This document shows, piece after piece, positions 1-5,881 of a stretch of DNA of 5,881 nucleotides. The translations under genes were made by a program, and so were the position numbers. The notes beneath the pieces were generated by a model that was given only the letters and a program-made list of their open reading frames with translations, did no database searches and had not been told where the DNA came from. How positions within the stretch are numbered: position 1 is the first letter of the stretch; each line of letters opens with the position of its first letter. Source of the stretch: Prosthecobacter debontii (GTDB taxonomy: Bacteria > Verrucomicrobiota > Verrucomicrobiia > Verrucomicrobiales > Akkermansiaceae); NCBI GenBank assembly GCA_945885485.1, contig CAMCYT010000166.1:1-5881 (forward strand). Reading direction: 5' to 3'.

Positions 1-65
1 TGGCGTAACATCTCTGTGGAGATCATGCAATAAATGCGCCGAGATGTCAGAATAAATTTCACCAT

Positions 66-94
66 CTGGAAATTACTGAGGAGTTCGATTCCAG
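66..94 (-). terminator. Weak hairpin after the sulfatase gene, possible terminator
   Basis: Arms CTGGAA (66-71) and TTCCAG (89-94) can pair across a 17-nt loop, about 30 nt past the sulfatase stop codon. A second small hairpin, ATCTC-TGTG-GAGAT, lies further on at 10-23. Neither is followed by a run of T in the minus-strand direction, so neither is a canonical intrinsic terminator. The position at the end of the apparent operon is the main argument. Nothing else is recognisable in 1-122. Confidence 0.2.
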
Positions 95-122
95 CAGTGA
101 ATCATGGGTTTCATGCGGTCGC

Positions 123-1634
123 TTACCATTTTTCAAATGCTCCAGCGAAATTCGGGTTCTTGGCGAACGGGAGAGCCTCTGATTTTTTCAGGAACGTATC
201 GATTTGTTTTTCGAGCCCCTCAACCCGCTCTGGGAGTTTGGCAGAAAGGTCATTTTTCTCTGAGGGATCGGCCTCGAGATCGAAGAGCTCGGAGCGAGCC
301 GGCCAACCCCAACGGATGAGCTTCCATTTTCCCTCACGCACAGCCGTGCCGGGGGATCCGCCTTGATTTCCCCAATGCGGATAGTGCCAGAACATCGGAC
401 GTCCGGACGGTTGGGTCGCGGGGTTTTCTAAATATGTTAGAAATGATGTCCCGTCTTTGTGGTTTTCCGAAAGCAGATCATGACCCGTGGAGGCGAGGAT
501 GGTGGGGAAATAATCCGCAGTATAGATGGGTTCAGCGCACGTAGTGCCGCCGCTGGTGGTGGCGGGATTACGGACGAGCACAGGGACGCGGATGCCGCCT
601 TCATACAGCCAGCCCTTGCCGGCGCGATAAGGTAAATTGGAGGTTGGCGAACCTTCGGAAGTCGAGAGCCCACCGTTGTCCGAAGTAAAAATTACCAGGG
701 TGTTGTCGGCAAGGCCTTGGGTTTCTAGCGCGTCTAGCACTTGCCCGATCGCGGAGTCCATGGATTCGATCATCGCCGCATAGACCGCATGTGATTGTGT
801 AGTGCGATTCTGGCGCGGAGGTTCTGGCGCGAACTCATCCTTGAGCCCTAACATCTCGCGCTTCGCTTGGTATTTTTTCACCAAATCTTCCGGTGCCATC
901 AGTGGAGTGTGGACGGCGTAGAACGAAAGGTATGCCAGAAATGGCTTATCTTTGTTGGCTTTGATGAAATTCGCCGTCTCACGACCCAAGCGCTCCGTCA
1001 GGTATTCGCCGTCTGGACCGTCTTTGATTTTAGGATTTCCGTAGGGAGAAAAGTATTTTTTGCCGCCATAAGGTCCGCCGCCTTGATTGCCGCCGACGTT
1101 GATATCAAAGCCGTGGTCTTCGGGGAAATTTCCCTCAGGCCCAAGATGCCACTTGCCTGCGAAAAATGTGGTGTAACCCTGTTTTTTAAGAGCTTGCGGC
1201 AAAGTCACCACGCCTTTTGGGAAATGTCCTAAGTAAGGCGCAGGCAGCAGCGGATATTTATCGCGGCCTTTCCTGTCCTTCTTAGCTTTCAGGAAATCTC
1301 GCGCCGGATCGTAGTCCGCAGGGATTTCTCCAAAAAACTCATTCGGTGCGCCGAAGTAATCCGTGTTGTGCGTCCGTGCGGGATTTTGCCCAGTCAACAT
1401 CGCGGAGCGTGTCGGAGAACAAACGGGGCAACTCGAATAGCCGTTGGTGAAATTCACCGCGGTCTTCGCAAATTTTGCGAGATTCGGCGTTTCGTAAAAC
1501 GGATTGGATCCATCGATGTTGATGTCTTTCACACCTAAATCATCAGCGATGATCACCACCACATTGCGTGGTTTCTCGGCGGCGTGAGCCAGCGCGACCA
1601 AGGCCATCGACAATAGTGGGATTTTCATTTTCAT
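123..1634 (-). CDS. Exported type I (formylglycine-dependent) sulfatase
   Basis: This 503-residue protein belongs to the alkaline-phosphatase-like sulfatases, which hydrolyse sulfate esters such as those on polysaccharides. The first 18-19 residues form a signal peptide (MKMKIPLLSMALVALAHA), so it should act in the periplasm or outside the cell. The active site looks complete: metal-binding Asp31-Asp32 in IIADDLG; the maturation motif CSPTR with Cys72, Pro74 and Arg76, where Cys72 would be oxidised to formylglycine; Lys161 and His163 in AGKWHLG; His242 in AVHTP; Asp319-Asn320 in TSDNGG; and Lys340 in AGKGWLYEGG. The C-terminal part, about 410-480, has the usual WKLI...ELFDLEADPSEKNDL segment. 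Length is normal for the family. The substrate cannot be told from the sequence. A formylglycine-generating enzyme must be encoded elsewhere. The start has no clear Shine-Dalgarno site, and a second in-frame ATG lies two codons in (1628); either gives a working signal peptide. It begins 25 nt after the kinase stop, so it is probably the last gene of the regulator-kinase operon. Confidence 0.95.
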   Translation of the reverse strand: MKMKIPLLSMALVALAHAAEKPRNVVVIIADDLGVKDINIDGSNPFYETPNLAKFAKTAVNFTNGYSSCPVCSPTRSAMLTGQNPARTHNTDYFGAPNEFFGEIPADYDPARDFLKAKKDRKGRDKYPLLPAPYLGHFPKGVVTLPQALKKQGYTTFFAGKWHLGPEGNFPEDHGFDINVGGNQGGGPYGGKKYFSPYGNPKIKDGPDGEYLTERLGRETANFIKANKDKPFLAYLSFYAVHTPLMAPEDLVKKYQAKREMLGLKDEFAPEPPRQNRTTQSHAVYAAMIESMDSAIGQVLDALETQGLADNTLVIFTSDNGGLSTSEGSPTSNLPYRAGKGWLYEGGIRVPVLVRNPATTSGGTTCAEPIYTADYFPTILASTGHDLLSENHKDGTSFLTYLENPATQPSGRPMFWHYPHWGNQGGSPGTAVREGKWKLIRWGWPARSELFDLEADPSEKNDLSAKLPERVEGLEKQIDTFLKKSEALPFAKNPNFAGAFEKW

Positions 1635-1659
1635 GAGAATGACGCGAGAAGCGGTCTTG

Positions 1660-3324
1660 TCAAACCGGCAGCGTCAGAGCGAATACCGCCCCAGACTGCC
1701 CATCGGTTCGGTTGCCGCAACTCAGCTTGCCACCCATCGAGCGCACGAGGCGATTGGATAGCGCGAGGCCAAGGCCGACGCCGGGTTGGGTTTCGGCCGC
1801 TTGCTTGGCGGATTTGTGAAAAGGGCGGAAAATTTTTTTACACTCCGCATTCGAAATGCCCGGGCCGTGATCGGAAACTTTAATTTCCAAACGATTCGAT
1901 TTGCGAGTCATCTCAATGGTAACAATTGGAGGCTCCGAACCTGCGGCGTATTTCGCGGCGTTATCGATGAGATTGAACAGGATGTGCTCGAGTGCGTTCG
2001 AATCGATCGAGCACCGGAACGAACTCTCCGTATTCATATCCAAAATCAGACGTGCTGCGACGAGTCTTGCCTCGAAGCGCTCACGCATGGATTCAAGCAA
2101 TCCGCCGATGTCTTGCTCTGAAACCGAGCTGCGTGCGCTACCGCGTTCGATTTGCGAAAACGCGAGAACGTTTTCTACAAGATGCGATAGCCGATCCGCC
2201 TCGCGCGACAGAGTTTTAAGGTATGCGGGACGCTTTTCAGGGGCGACTGCATCATTTTGCAAAATATCCGAGTAAAGCCGAAAAGTGGTTAGAGGTGTAC
2301 GGAGCTCGTGGGTCACGGCGGAAACAAACGAAGCGCGACGCTCGCTGAGCTTCATGATGTTGGTGACGAGGAAAAAGGCAGTGATCACCGCAATAGCCGC
2401 TGCAAACCATCCGGCAACAAGAGAATTCATGATGCTTTTCGGAATGGCTTCCGGTGTTAGGTCAAGCGATCCGGGAACCAGTTTCAATGGGAACGATGCG
2501 AGCACGAACGAATCGTCCGCACCCTCAACAGGTCGGCATAACTTAGCGTTCGGCAGGTAAAAAGTGGCTTCATTAAGAAGGGTTTTTTCAAGCGCTTTAT
2601 GATCGACCAAAATACCTTGGGCAAATGTTGCTAGAGTCATGCCTCTGCGAATGAGAAACAAGGAATCCTTAAACCAAAGCGGCTTGAATTCGGAAAGAGG
2701 GTTGTTAATTTCGATGCCGGACGGGATCACTCCAGATTTGGTGATGTCTATAGTTTGTTGTGCAACATCCCCATAGCTATTTTGAAGGTTCTTGGTCATC
2801 AATTGATCCCGACTCGTCTTCTCATTCCGGTTCGTCCATGCTTGAGTTTCATCATCTTTATTCCCACGATATTTGAGCTGCGATTGTTGTACTAACTCCT
2901 GAATTTCTTCTGGCTCAGGCAGGAGTTTTTTTTCGTTGCTCGCAGTAGTTTTATCGGTCACCAAGGTCGCCAACCAACTGGTGCATTGCTGGAGTTTTTG
3001 CTCGTCTCCCCAGCCTTTGATTGCTGCGCCATCTGGAGTTTCGAAGCGAACGGTTGCTGGCAAGGTTCTATCTAATTTTGTTAGAAAAAGCTGAGGTGGG
3101 ATGGTGTTTTCCTCAAGTAAAATAGACGTCCCCAAAGAGTCCATACGCCAGAGGACAAGCCTCACGCGTTCTTGGACTTCTGCACGAATTTCCGCGCGAG
3201 CACGGTTTTGCTCGGTTTGGATCACACTACTCGTCAGCCAAAGCATAGCACCGATCACCAAGCATGCGCAGAAGGTGAAGGCGAACCATACGAAGGTCGT
3301 GGGTTGTAGGCGGGTCCAGTTCAT
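1660..3324 (-). CDS. Membrane sensor histidine kinase
   Basis: This 554-residue inner-membrane kinase should autophosphorylate on a histidine and pass the phosphate to the response regulator encoded just before it. One membrane segment lies at about residues 10-31 and a second at about 303-321. Between them is a periplasmic sensor region of about 265 residues that I cannot assign to a known sensor fold. No HAMP domain is visible: the second membrane segment runs almost directly into the dimerisation domain, with the H-box THELRTP (His339). The ATPase domain has the N-box around NLIDNAAKY (451-459), the G1 box DHGPGI (485-490), an F-box FRPFHKS (499-505) and the G2 box GVGLGLAL (515-522), so all catalytic motifs are present. 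The ATG directly follows the regulator's TAA, with a weak GGA seven nt upstream (3332-3334), which suggests translational coupling. The sensed signal is unknown; the neighbouring sulfatase hints at a sulfated glycan or its breakdown product, but this is only inference. Confidence 0.95.
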   Translation of the reverse strand: MNWTRLQPTTFVWFAFTFCACLVIGAMLWLTSSVIQTEQNRARAEIRAEVQERVRLVLWRMDSLGTSILLEENTIPPQLFLTKLDRTLPATVRFETPDGAAIKGWGDEQKLQQCTSWLATLVTDKTTASNEKKLLPEPEEIQELVQQSQLKYRGNKDDETQAWTNRNEKTSRDQLMTKNLQNSYGDVAQQTIDITKSGVIPSGIEINNPLSEFKPLWFKDSLFLIRRGMTLATFAQGILVDHKALEKTLLNEATFYLPNAKLCRPVEGADDSFVLASFPLKLVPGSLDLTPEAIPKSIMNSLVAGWFAAAIAVITAFFLVTNIMKLSERRASFVSAVTHELRTPLTTFRLYSDILQNDAVAPEKRPAYLKTLSREADRLSHLVENVLAFSQIERGSARSSVSEQDIGGLLESMRERFEARLVAARLILDMNTESSFRCSIDSNALEHILFNLIDNAAKYAAGSEPPIVTIEMTRKSNRLEIKVSDHGPGISNAECKKIFRPFHKSAKQAAETQPGVGLGLALSNRLVRSMGGKLSCGNRTDGQSGAVFALTLPV

Positions 3325-4026
3325 TTAAATATCCGTGGGTTGTGTGAAACGATAGCCCTTGCCGCGCTCGGTGGCAAGGCGATGGGAAAGATCGTTTCCG
3401 AGTTTCGCACGCAAGTTCGCCATGTGCATATCGATCGTGCGGGTTTCGATTTTATCAGGATCCAAGTTCCAAACATGCCGCAGAATTTCATGACGGGTGA
3501 GAATGCGGCCGTTGGCTTCGATGAGGTAACGCAGCAAGCAACTCTCCCGCTCGCTGAGTTCGGCTATAGCTCCATCGGTAAACTTAATTTTGTTTTCTGT
3601 TAGGTCGATCTCAGCACCATCAATCACATAGTTCGCAGCAGGGGCCGGACGCTCATGAGTGCGACGCAGCACTGCATCCACGCGAGCGAGAAGCTCTTTC
3701 ATGCTGAACGGTTTGACGACGTAGTCATCTGCGCCACCAACGAGACCTTTGACCCGGTCCTGCTCCTCACCGCGAGCGGAGAGCATGATCACCGCTTGGC
3801 CGGGTCGGGCTTTTTTGATCGCCGCGAGGATTTCAAATCCCGAAGGACCCGGCATCACGATGTCGAGCAAGAGCAGACGGTAATTTGCTTTGAGCGCCAT
3901 CTCCATACCCACATAACCATCGGGGGCCTGCAAAGTTTGATACCCGCCATACTCAAGAGTATCCACGATCCCCATGCGAACCGCAGGATCATCTTCGATG
4001 ACAAGAATGGTGGGTGAGTCGATCAT
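3325..4026 (-). CDS. OmpR/PhoB-family response regulator
   Basis: This 233-residue cytoplasmic transcription factor is the likely partner of the kinase that follows it. The receiver domain (about residues 5-120) has the acidic pair in VIEDD (Asp12, Asp13), the phosphoacceptor Asp55 in LLLLDIVMPG, Ser83 in MLSARGEE and Lys105 in VVKPF, so it should be phosphorylatable. The C-terminal winged-helix domain (about 132-228) has the typical transactivation loop and recognition helix region ETRTIDMHMANLRAKLG, then the wing RGKGYRF. Length is standard for the family. No Shine-Dalgarno site precedes the ATG; the leader is A-rich, with seven consecutive A on the coding strand (4028-4034). Two dyads 25-50 nt upstream (4051-4076) are candidates for autoregulation. 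The regulator comes first in the apparent regulator-kinase-sulfatase operon. Its DNA targets cannot be read from this window. Confidence 0.96.
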   Translation of the reverse strand: MIDSPTILVIEDDPAVRMGIVDTLEYGGYQTLQAPDGYVGMEMALKANYRLLLLDIVMPGPSGFEILAAIKKARPGQAVIMLSARGEEQDRVKGLVGGADDYVVKPFSMKELLARVDAVLRRTHERPAPAANYVIDGAEIDLTENKIKFTDGAIAELSERESCLLRYLIEANGRILTRHEILRHVWNLDPDKIETRTIDMHMANLRAKLGNDLSHRLATERGKGYRFTQPTDI

Positions 4027-4050
4027 GTTTTTTTGGAAAGATAGGGGCTT

Positions 4051-4076
4051 TGGAGTTTCACTCCATCACAATGTGA
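4051..4076. promoter_or_regulatory. Two abutting inverted repeats upstream of the response regulator
   Basis: TGGAGT-TTC-ACTCCA (4051-4065) is followed without a gap by TCACA-A-TGTGA (4066-4076). Both are perfect dyads, and they lie 25-50 nt before the regulator's start codon. That is a plausible place for an operator or a leader hairpin. I found no convincing -35/-10 pair to anchor a promoter. OmpR-family proteins usually bind direct repeats, so these dyads may belong to another regulator or be part of the neighbouring repeat element. Confidence 0.3.
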
Positions 4077-4090
4077 GAGAATTGGAAGCA

Positions 4091-4240
4091 CCGGAGTGCG
4101 GAGGCTTGCCTCCGCCTTGGGGATCGGAGCTTGCTCCGTGTGGTGAGCGGACAGGTCAGAACGAACCGCGGCCTCCCACACCCAGCCCCGTAACATCGGG
4201 GTAAACAAGCTGGGTCCTCCCAAGACGGGAGCAAACCCCC
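4091..4240. repeat. Hairpin-rich intergenic element, REP-like
   Basis: Almost the whole gap between the VWA and regulator genes can fold. GCGGAGGC-TT-GCCTCCGC (4098-4115) and CGGAGC-TT-GCTCCG (4125-4138) are perfect stems of the same design, sharing a CGGAG core and a TT centre. Then GTGTGG (4138-4143) can pair with CCACAC (4176-4181), enclosing GCGG (4147-4150) with CCGC (4166-4169). CCCAGC (4181-4186) pairs with GCTGGG (4209-4214), enclosing CCCCG-TAACAT-CGGGG (4186-4201). Last, CTCCC-AAGAC-GGGAG (4217-4231) can be flanked by GGGT (4212-4215) with ACCC (4235-4238). The GGAGTGCGG...CCGCCTTGG frame (4093-4120) resembles dispersed repeats I recall from Verrucomicrobiota. It starts 23 nt past the VWA stop, so it could end or stabilise that transcript. 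A 75-codon minus-strand frame crosses it (4250-4023) but has no protein-like features and overlaps the regulator start; I do not call it a gene. Confidence 0.55.
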
Positions 4241-4262
4241 GCACTGGCATGATGGTTGATGA

Positions 4263-5465
4263 TTACTTTTTGAAGTTATATCCGACTTTCGAGGCTTGTT
4301 GGCGGGTGGCTTCGATCATCGCTTGATCGAGGGATTTATCGCCAGTGGCGACTTGCTTTTTCAACTCATCGGCAATGTGTGTCTCGCGTGCCGTGTTGAG
4401 GGTTTTGATTTCCTCTTGGATCGCCGCACGTTTGGTGGCAGCTTCCGCGATGAGTTTGTTGAGTTCTTCAGGAGTTTTTCCACATAGGTTTTCTGGAAGC
4501 TCCTCGTCTTTCAGCTTGCTGATGTCGACTTTCTTATCTCTCACTGCATCGCAAAGATCCCAGTTGGCGTTTGAGTAATTCGAGCTGGATTTGGTAATGG
4601 CACGTTGAACGTCTGCGCCTTTTCCCGCATTTGCTGTAGCATCACTGTCTGCCTTTTTTTGCATTTGAACCGCCTCTTCGCGACGTGCTCCCCATCCAAG
4701 ATAGGTTTCGTTGAGTTTCATGCTGAGCTCAGCAATGTGCTTGTCCTGCGGAGCATCGATGTGAGCGACGACTTTATCCTGATCGATCACCAAGAAATCT
4801 CCGCCACCGAGCGCAGCACCATCATGCCATGCGCCGTTGATGCCATCTTGGCGATTTCCGCAATGGATAGTGTTAATGAATATTCCTTTCGCGTGAGCCT
4901 CTTTGGATGCTGAGCGGGCATCGACCCGGCCTTGAGTGAAAGGCTCGTTGCCGGCGATGAAGATCGCTTTATAGGTTTTTTTGTTTTCGTCCCATGCGAG
5001 ATCGCCGAGGGCGCGTTGAATAACTGCGCCGCAATATTCCTCGCCGCCGTTGGTTTTGAGGGCGAAAAGTTTCGAGCTCAAATCATCAAGATCACGGGTC
5101 ATAGGACTAACCAATCGAATCCAATCATTGCCGACGGCATTGCTGTTGTTGCCGTATTCGTAAAGAGCGACCTCAACGAACGGGGCCTCGCCATCGCGTT
5201 CCGCATCGATGAACGTGTTAACGACTTTCCAAAGCTGCGTTTTTGCCTGATCGATCAGGCCGTCCATGCTGTTGGATGTATCTAACAGAAGTGCGATCTG
5301 GATGCGGTTTTTCCCGTCAACAACGGGATTCGCCGGAGCATCGACGGTGGGTTTATCTGCGTTTGGCGCGTCCCTTCTACCTTTTGCATGCGCAGGCATC
5401 TGACTGGAGATGATCGTGACAAAAGTCGCGGCAAGCGCTAGGGCATGTGTGGTGTTTGTTTTCAT
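4263..5465 (-). CDS. Exported VWA domain protein with C-terminal helical region
   Basis: This 400-residue protein has a signal peptide (residues 1-27, ending MPAHA) and should be exported, probably to the periplasm; no lipobox is seen. After a short Pro/Ala/Asp-rich linker, a von Willebrand factor A domain spans about residues 54-235. Its metal-site (MIDAS) motif DTSNS gives Asp62, Ser64 and Ser66. The later loop that usually reads TDG is instead FIAGNEPF (about 169-176), with Asn173, a form I recall in a bacterial VWA family along with EEYCGA (142-147) and INTIHCG (197-203). The C-terminal third has conserved-looking LNETYLGWGARR (251-262) and a charged, probably coiled-coil stretch at about 329-370. 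VWA domains bind partner proteins through a metal ion; the partner here is unknown. The ATG is supported by a good AGAGG ribosome binding site five nt upstream. The gene lies upstream of the two-component operon but is separated by the hairpin element, so co-transcription is uncertain. Confidence 0.9.
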   Translation of the reverse strand: MKTNTTHALALAATFVTIISSQMPAHAKGRRDAPNADKPTVDAPANPVVDGKNRIQIALLLDTSNSMDGLIDQAKTQLWKVVNTFIDAERDGEAPFVEVALYEYGNNSNAVGNDWIRLVSPMTRDLDDLSSKLFALKTNGGEEYCGAVIQRALGDLAWDENKKTYKAIFIAGNEPFTQGRVDARSASKEAHAKGIFINTIHCGNRQDGINGAWHDGAALGGGDFLVIDQDKVVAHIDAPQDKHIAELSMKLNETYLGWGARREEAVQMQKKADSDATANAGKGADVQRAITKSSSNYSNANWDLCDAVRDKKVDISKLKDEELPENLCGKTPEELNKLIAEAATKRAAIQEEIKTLNTARETHIADELKKQVATGDKSLDQAMIEATRQQASKVGYNFKK

Positions 5466-5470
5466 AACAA

Positions 5471-5475
5471 CCTCT
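5471..5475 (-). promoter_or_regulatory. Ribosome binding site of the VWA gene
   Basis: On the minus strand, AAAGAGGTTGTT precedes the ATG, giving AGAGG with a five-nt spacer. It is the only strong Shine-Dalgarno site in the window and fixes the VWA start at 5465. Upstream, TTGATT on the minus strand (near 5518-5523) could be a -35 box, but no convincing -10 follows, so no promoter is called. Confidence 0.7.
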
Positions 5476-5549
5476 TTGTAGTCCCAGCTCGGATTTCTGT
5501 CCGTAAAGGCTGTGTAAAATCAAATGCGGGGTTGCGATCTGCGAAAGCT

Positions 5550-5690
5550 GAGGTCTATACGAAACTCACCGAAATCGTGCGCGGGCTTTGCCGCGAGCAA
5601 GGCCACGAACGCATCGTTTCCTTTTTAGAAGGCGGCTACAGCGAAGGCGGAATCACCGAAGGTGTGAGACGGCATGTTGAAGCGCTTGAG
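5550..5690 (+). pseudogene. C-terminal remnant of a histone-deacetylase-like amidohydrolase
   Basis: The plus-strand frame encodes about 47 residues, from VYTKLTEIVRGLC through RIVSFLEGGYSEGGI to RRHVEAL. This matches the end of bacterial histone-deacetylase-like proteins (acetoin utilisation/acetylpolyamine amidohydrolase family), where a helix is followed by RxVSxLEGGY, whose Tyr lies at the active site, and a last helix ending HVxAL. These enzymes are normally over 300 residues and remove acetyl groups using zinc; the N-terminal part with the metal-binding Asp and His residues is absent. The upstream part of the frame runs back into the VWA leader and start region (the first ATG, at 5445, lies inside the VWA gene) and does not resemble the family. 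The fragment therefore has no plausible start and is most likely a relic of a gene cut by rearrangement. Family assignment rests on motif recall and is fairly sure; the pseudogene status is inferred. Confidence 0.7.
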
Positions 5691-5881
5691 GTGGAAAATT
5701 TTAACCACAATGGTAGCGAGGCGGACATGGATGGACTAGCTGATTTAAACATCTCCGTCAAAATGCACGGAGTTCACGGAATGGGCGCTAGCGCACTCAG
5801 CTTATTAATCATGTGCGCTTTCTATCTCACGAATCAGCAAGGATGATTTTATTGTGCAAAGCGTAAGCAGCACTCTGTGTA
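5691..5881 (+). other. Unassigned tail downstream of the deacetylase remnant
   Basis: The frame of the remnant stays open to a TGA at 5844-5846, adding about 51 residues past the usual end of the family, with a hydrophobic stretch (ASALSLLIMCAFYL). I do not recognise this tail; it may be non-coding sequence read by chance. The DNA holds small dyads: CTCCGT (5753-5758) with ACGGAG (5767-5772), the palindrome GCGCTAGCGC (5785-5794), and AGCGCAC (5790-5796) with GTGCGCT (5813-5819). No T-run follows them. Nothing is recognisable after 5846. Confidence 0.3.

Noticed and set aside
80..97. GAGTTCGATTCCAGC resembles a tRNA T-arm
   Set aside because: The flanking bases do not form the five-pair T stem, and no acceptor, anticodon or D arm is found around it.
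867..1232. 121-codon plus-strand open frame
   Set aside because: It lies wholly opposite the conserved sulfatase gene, whose motifs show which strand is coding.
1641..1665. TTGACA on the minus strand just before the sulfatase, as a -35 box
   Set aside because: It overlaps the kinase stop codon and leaves no room for a -10 box and a leader before the ATG.
4023..4250. 75-codon minus-strand open frame between the VWA and regulator genes
   Set aside because: It is made of the hairpin element, has no protein motif or ribosome binding site, and overlaps the regulator's start codon.
4932..5285. 117-codon plus-strand open frame
   Set aside because: It is antisense to the VWA domain, and its translation has no family features.
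5445..5549. The first 35 codons of the plus-strand frame as the true N-terminus of a 133-residue protein
   Set aside because: The ATG lies inside the VWA gene, no ribosome binding site is seen, and the segment shows no similarity to the deacetylase family that the following part matches.

Overview
The window holds four complete genes, all on the minus strand, followed at its right end by a decayed gene fragment on the plus strand. Read in transcription order (right to left), they are an exported von Willebrand factor A (VWA) domain protein (5465-4263), a 236-bp gap rich in hairpins, an OmpR-type response regulator (4026-3325), a membrane sensor histidine kinase (3324-1660) and an exported type I sulfatase (1634-123). 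The right end (5466-5881) carries what looks like the C-terminal end of a histone-deacetylase-like amidohydrolase, without the rest of the enzyme.

The organism is probably from the Planctomycetes-Verrucomicrobia-Chlamydiae group, most likely Verrucomicrobiota. This is inferred from the style of the secreted sulfatase, the VWA family (which I associate with these phyla), weak or absent Shine-Dalgarno sites on three of four genes, and an intergenic repeat with a GGAGTGCGG...CCGCNTTGG frame that I recall from verrucomicrobial genomes. No marker gene is present, so this placement is tentative.

The response regulator, kinase and sulfatase look like one operon. The regulator's TAA stop directly abuts the kinase ATG, and the sulfatase starts 25 nt after the kinase stop. 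The simplest reading is that the kinase senses something in the periplasm, the regulator controls transcription, and the sulfatase is either a target or a co-expressed output that desulfates a polysaccharide or other sulfate ester outside the cytoplasm. The VWA gene lies upstream on the same strand but is separated by the hairpin element, has its own good ribosome binding site, and is probably a separate unit.

The genes themselves are ordinary family members. The parts that deserve a second look are the structured 4091-4240 element, the two adjacent dyads just upstream of the regulator, and the truncated deacetylase remnant that ends next to the VWA gene. I see no CRISPR array, tRNA, rRNA, transposase or convincing new defence or metabolic system.
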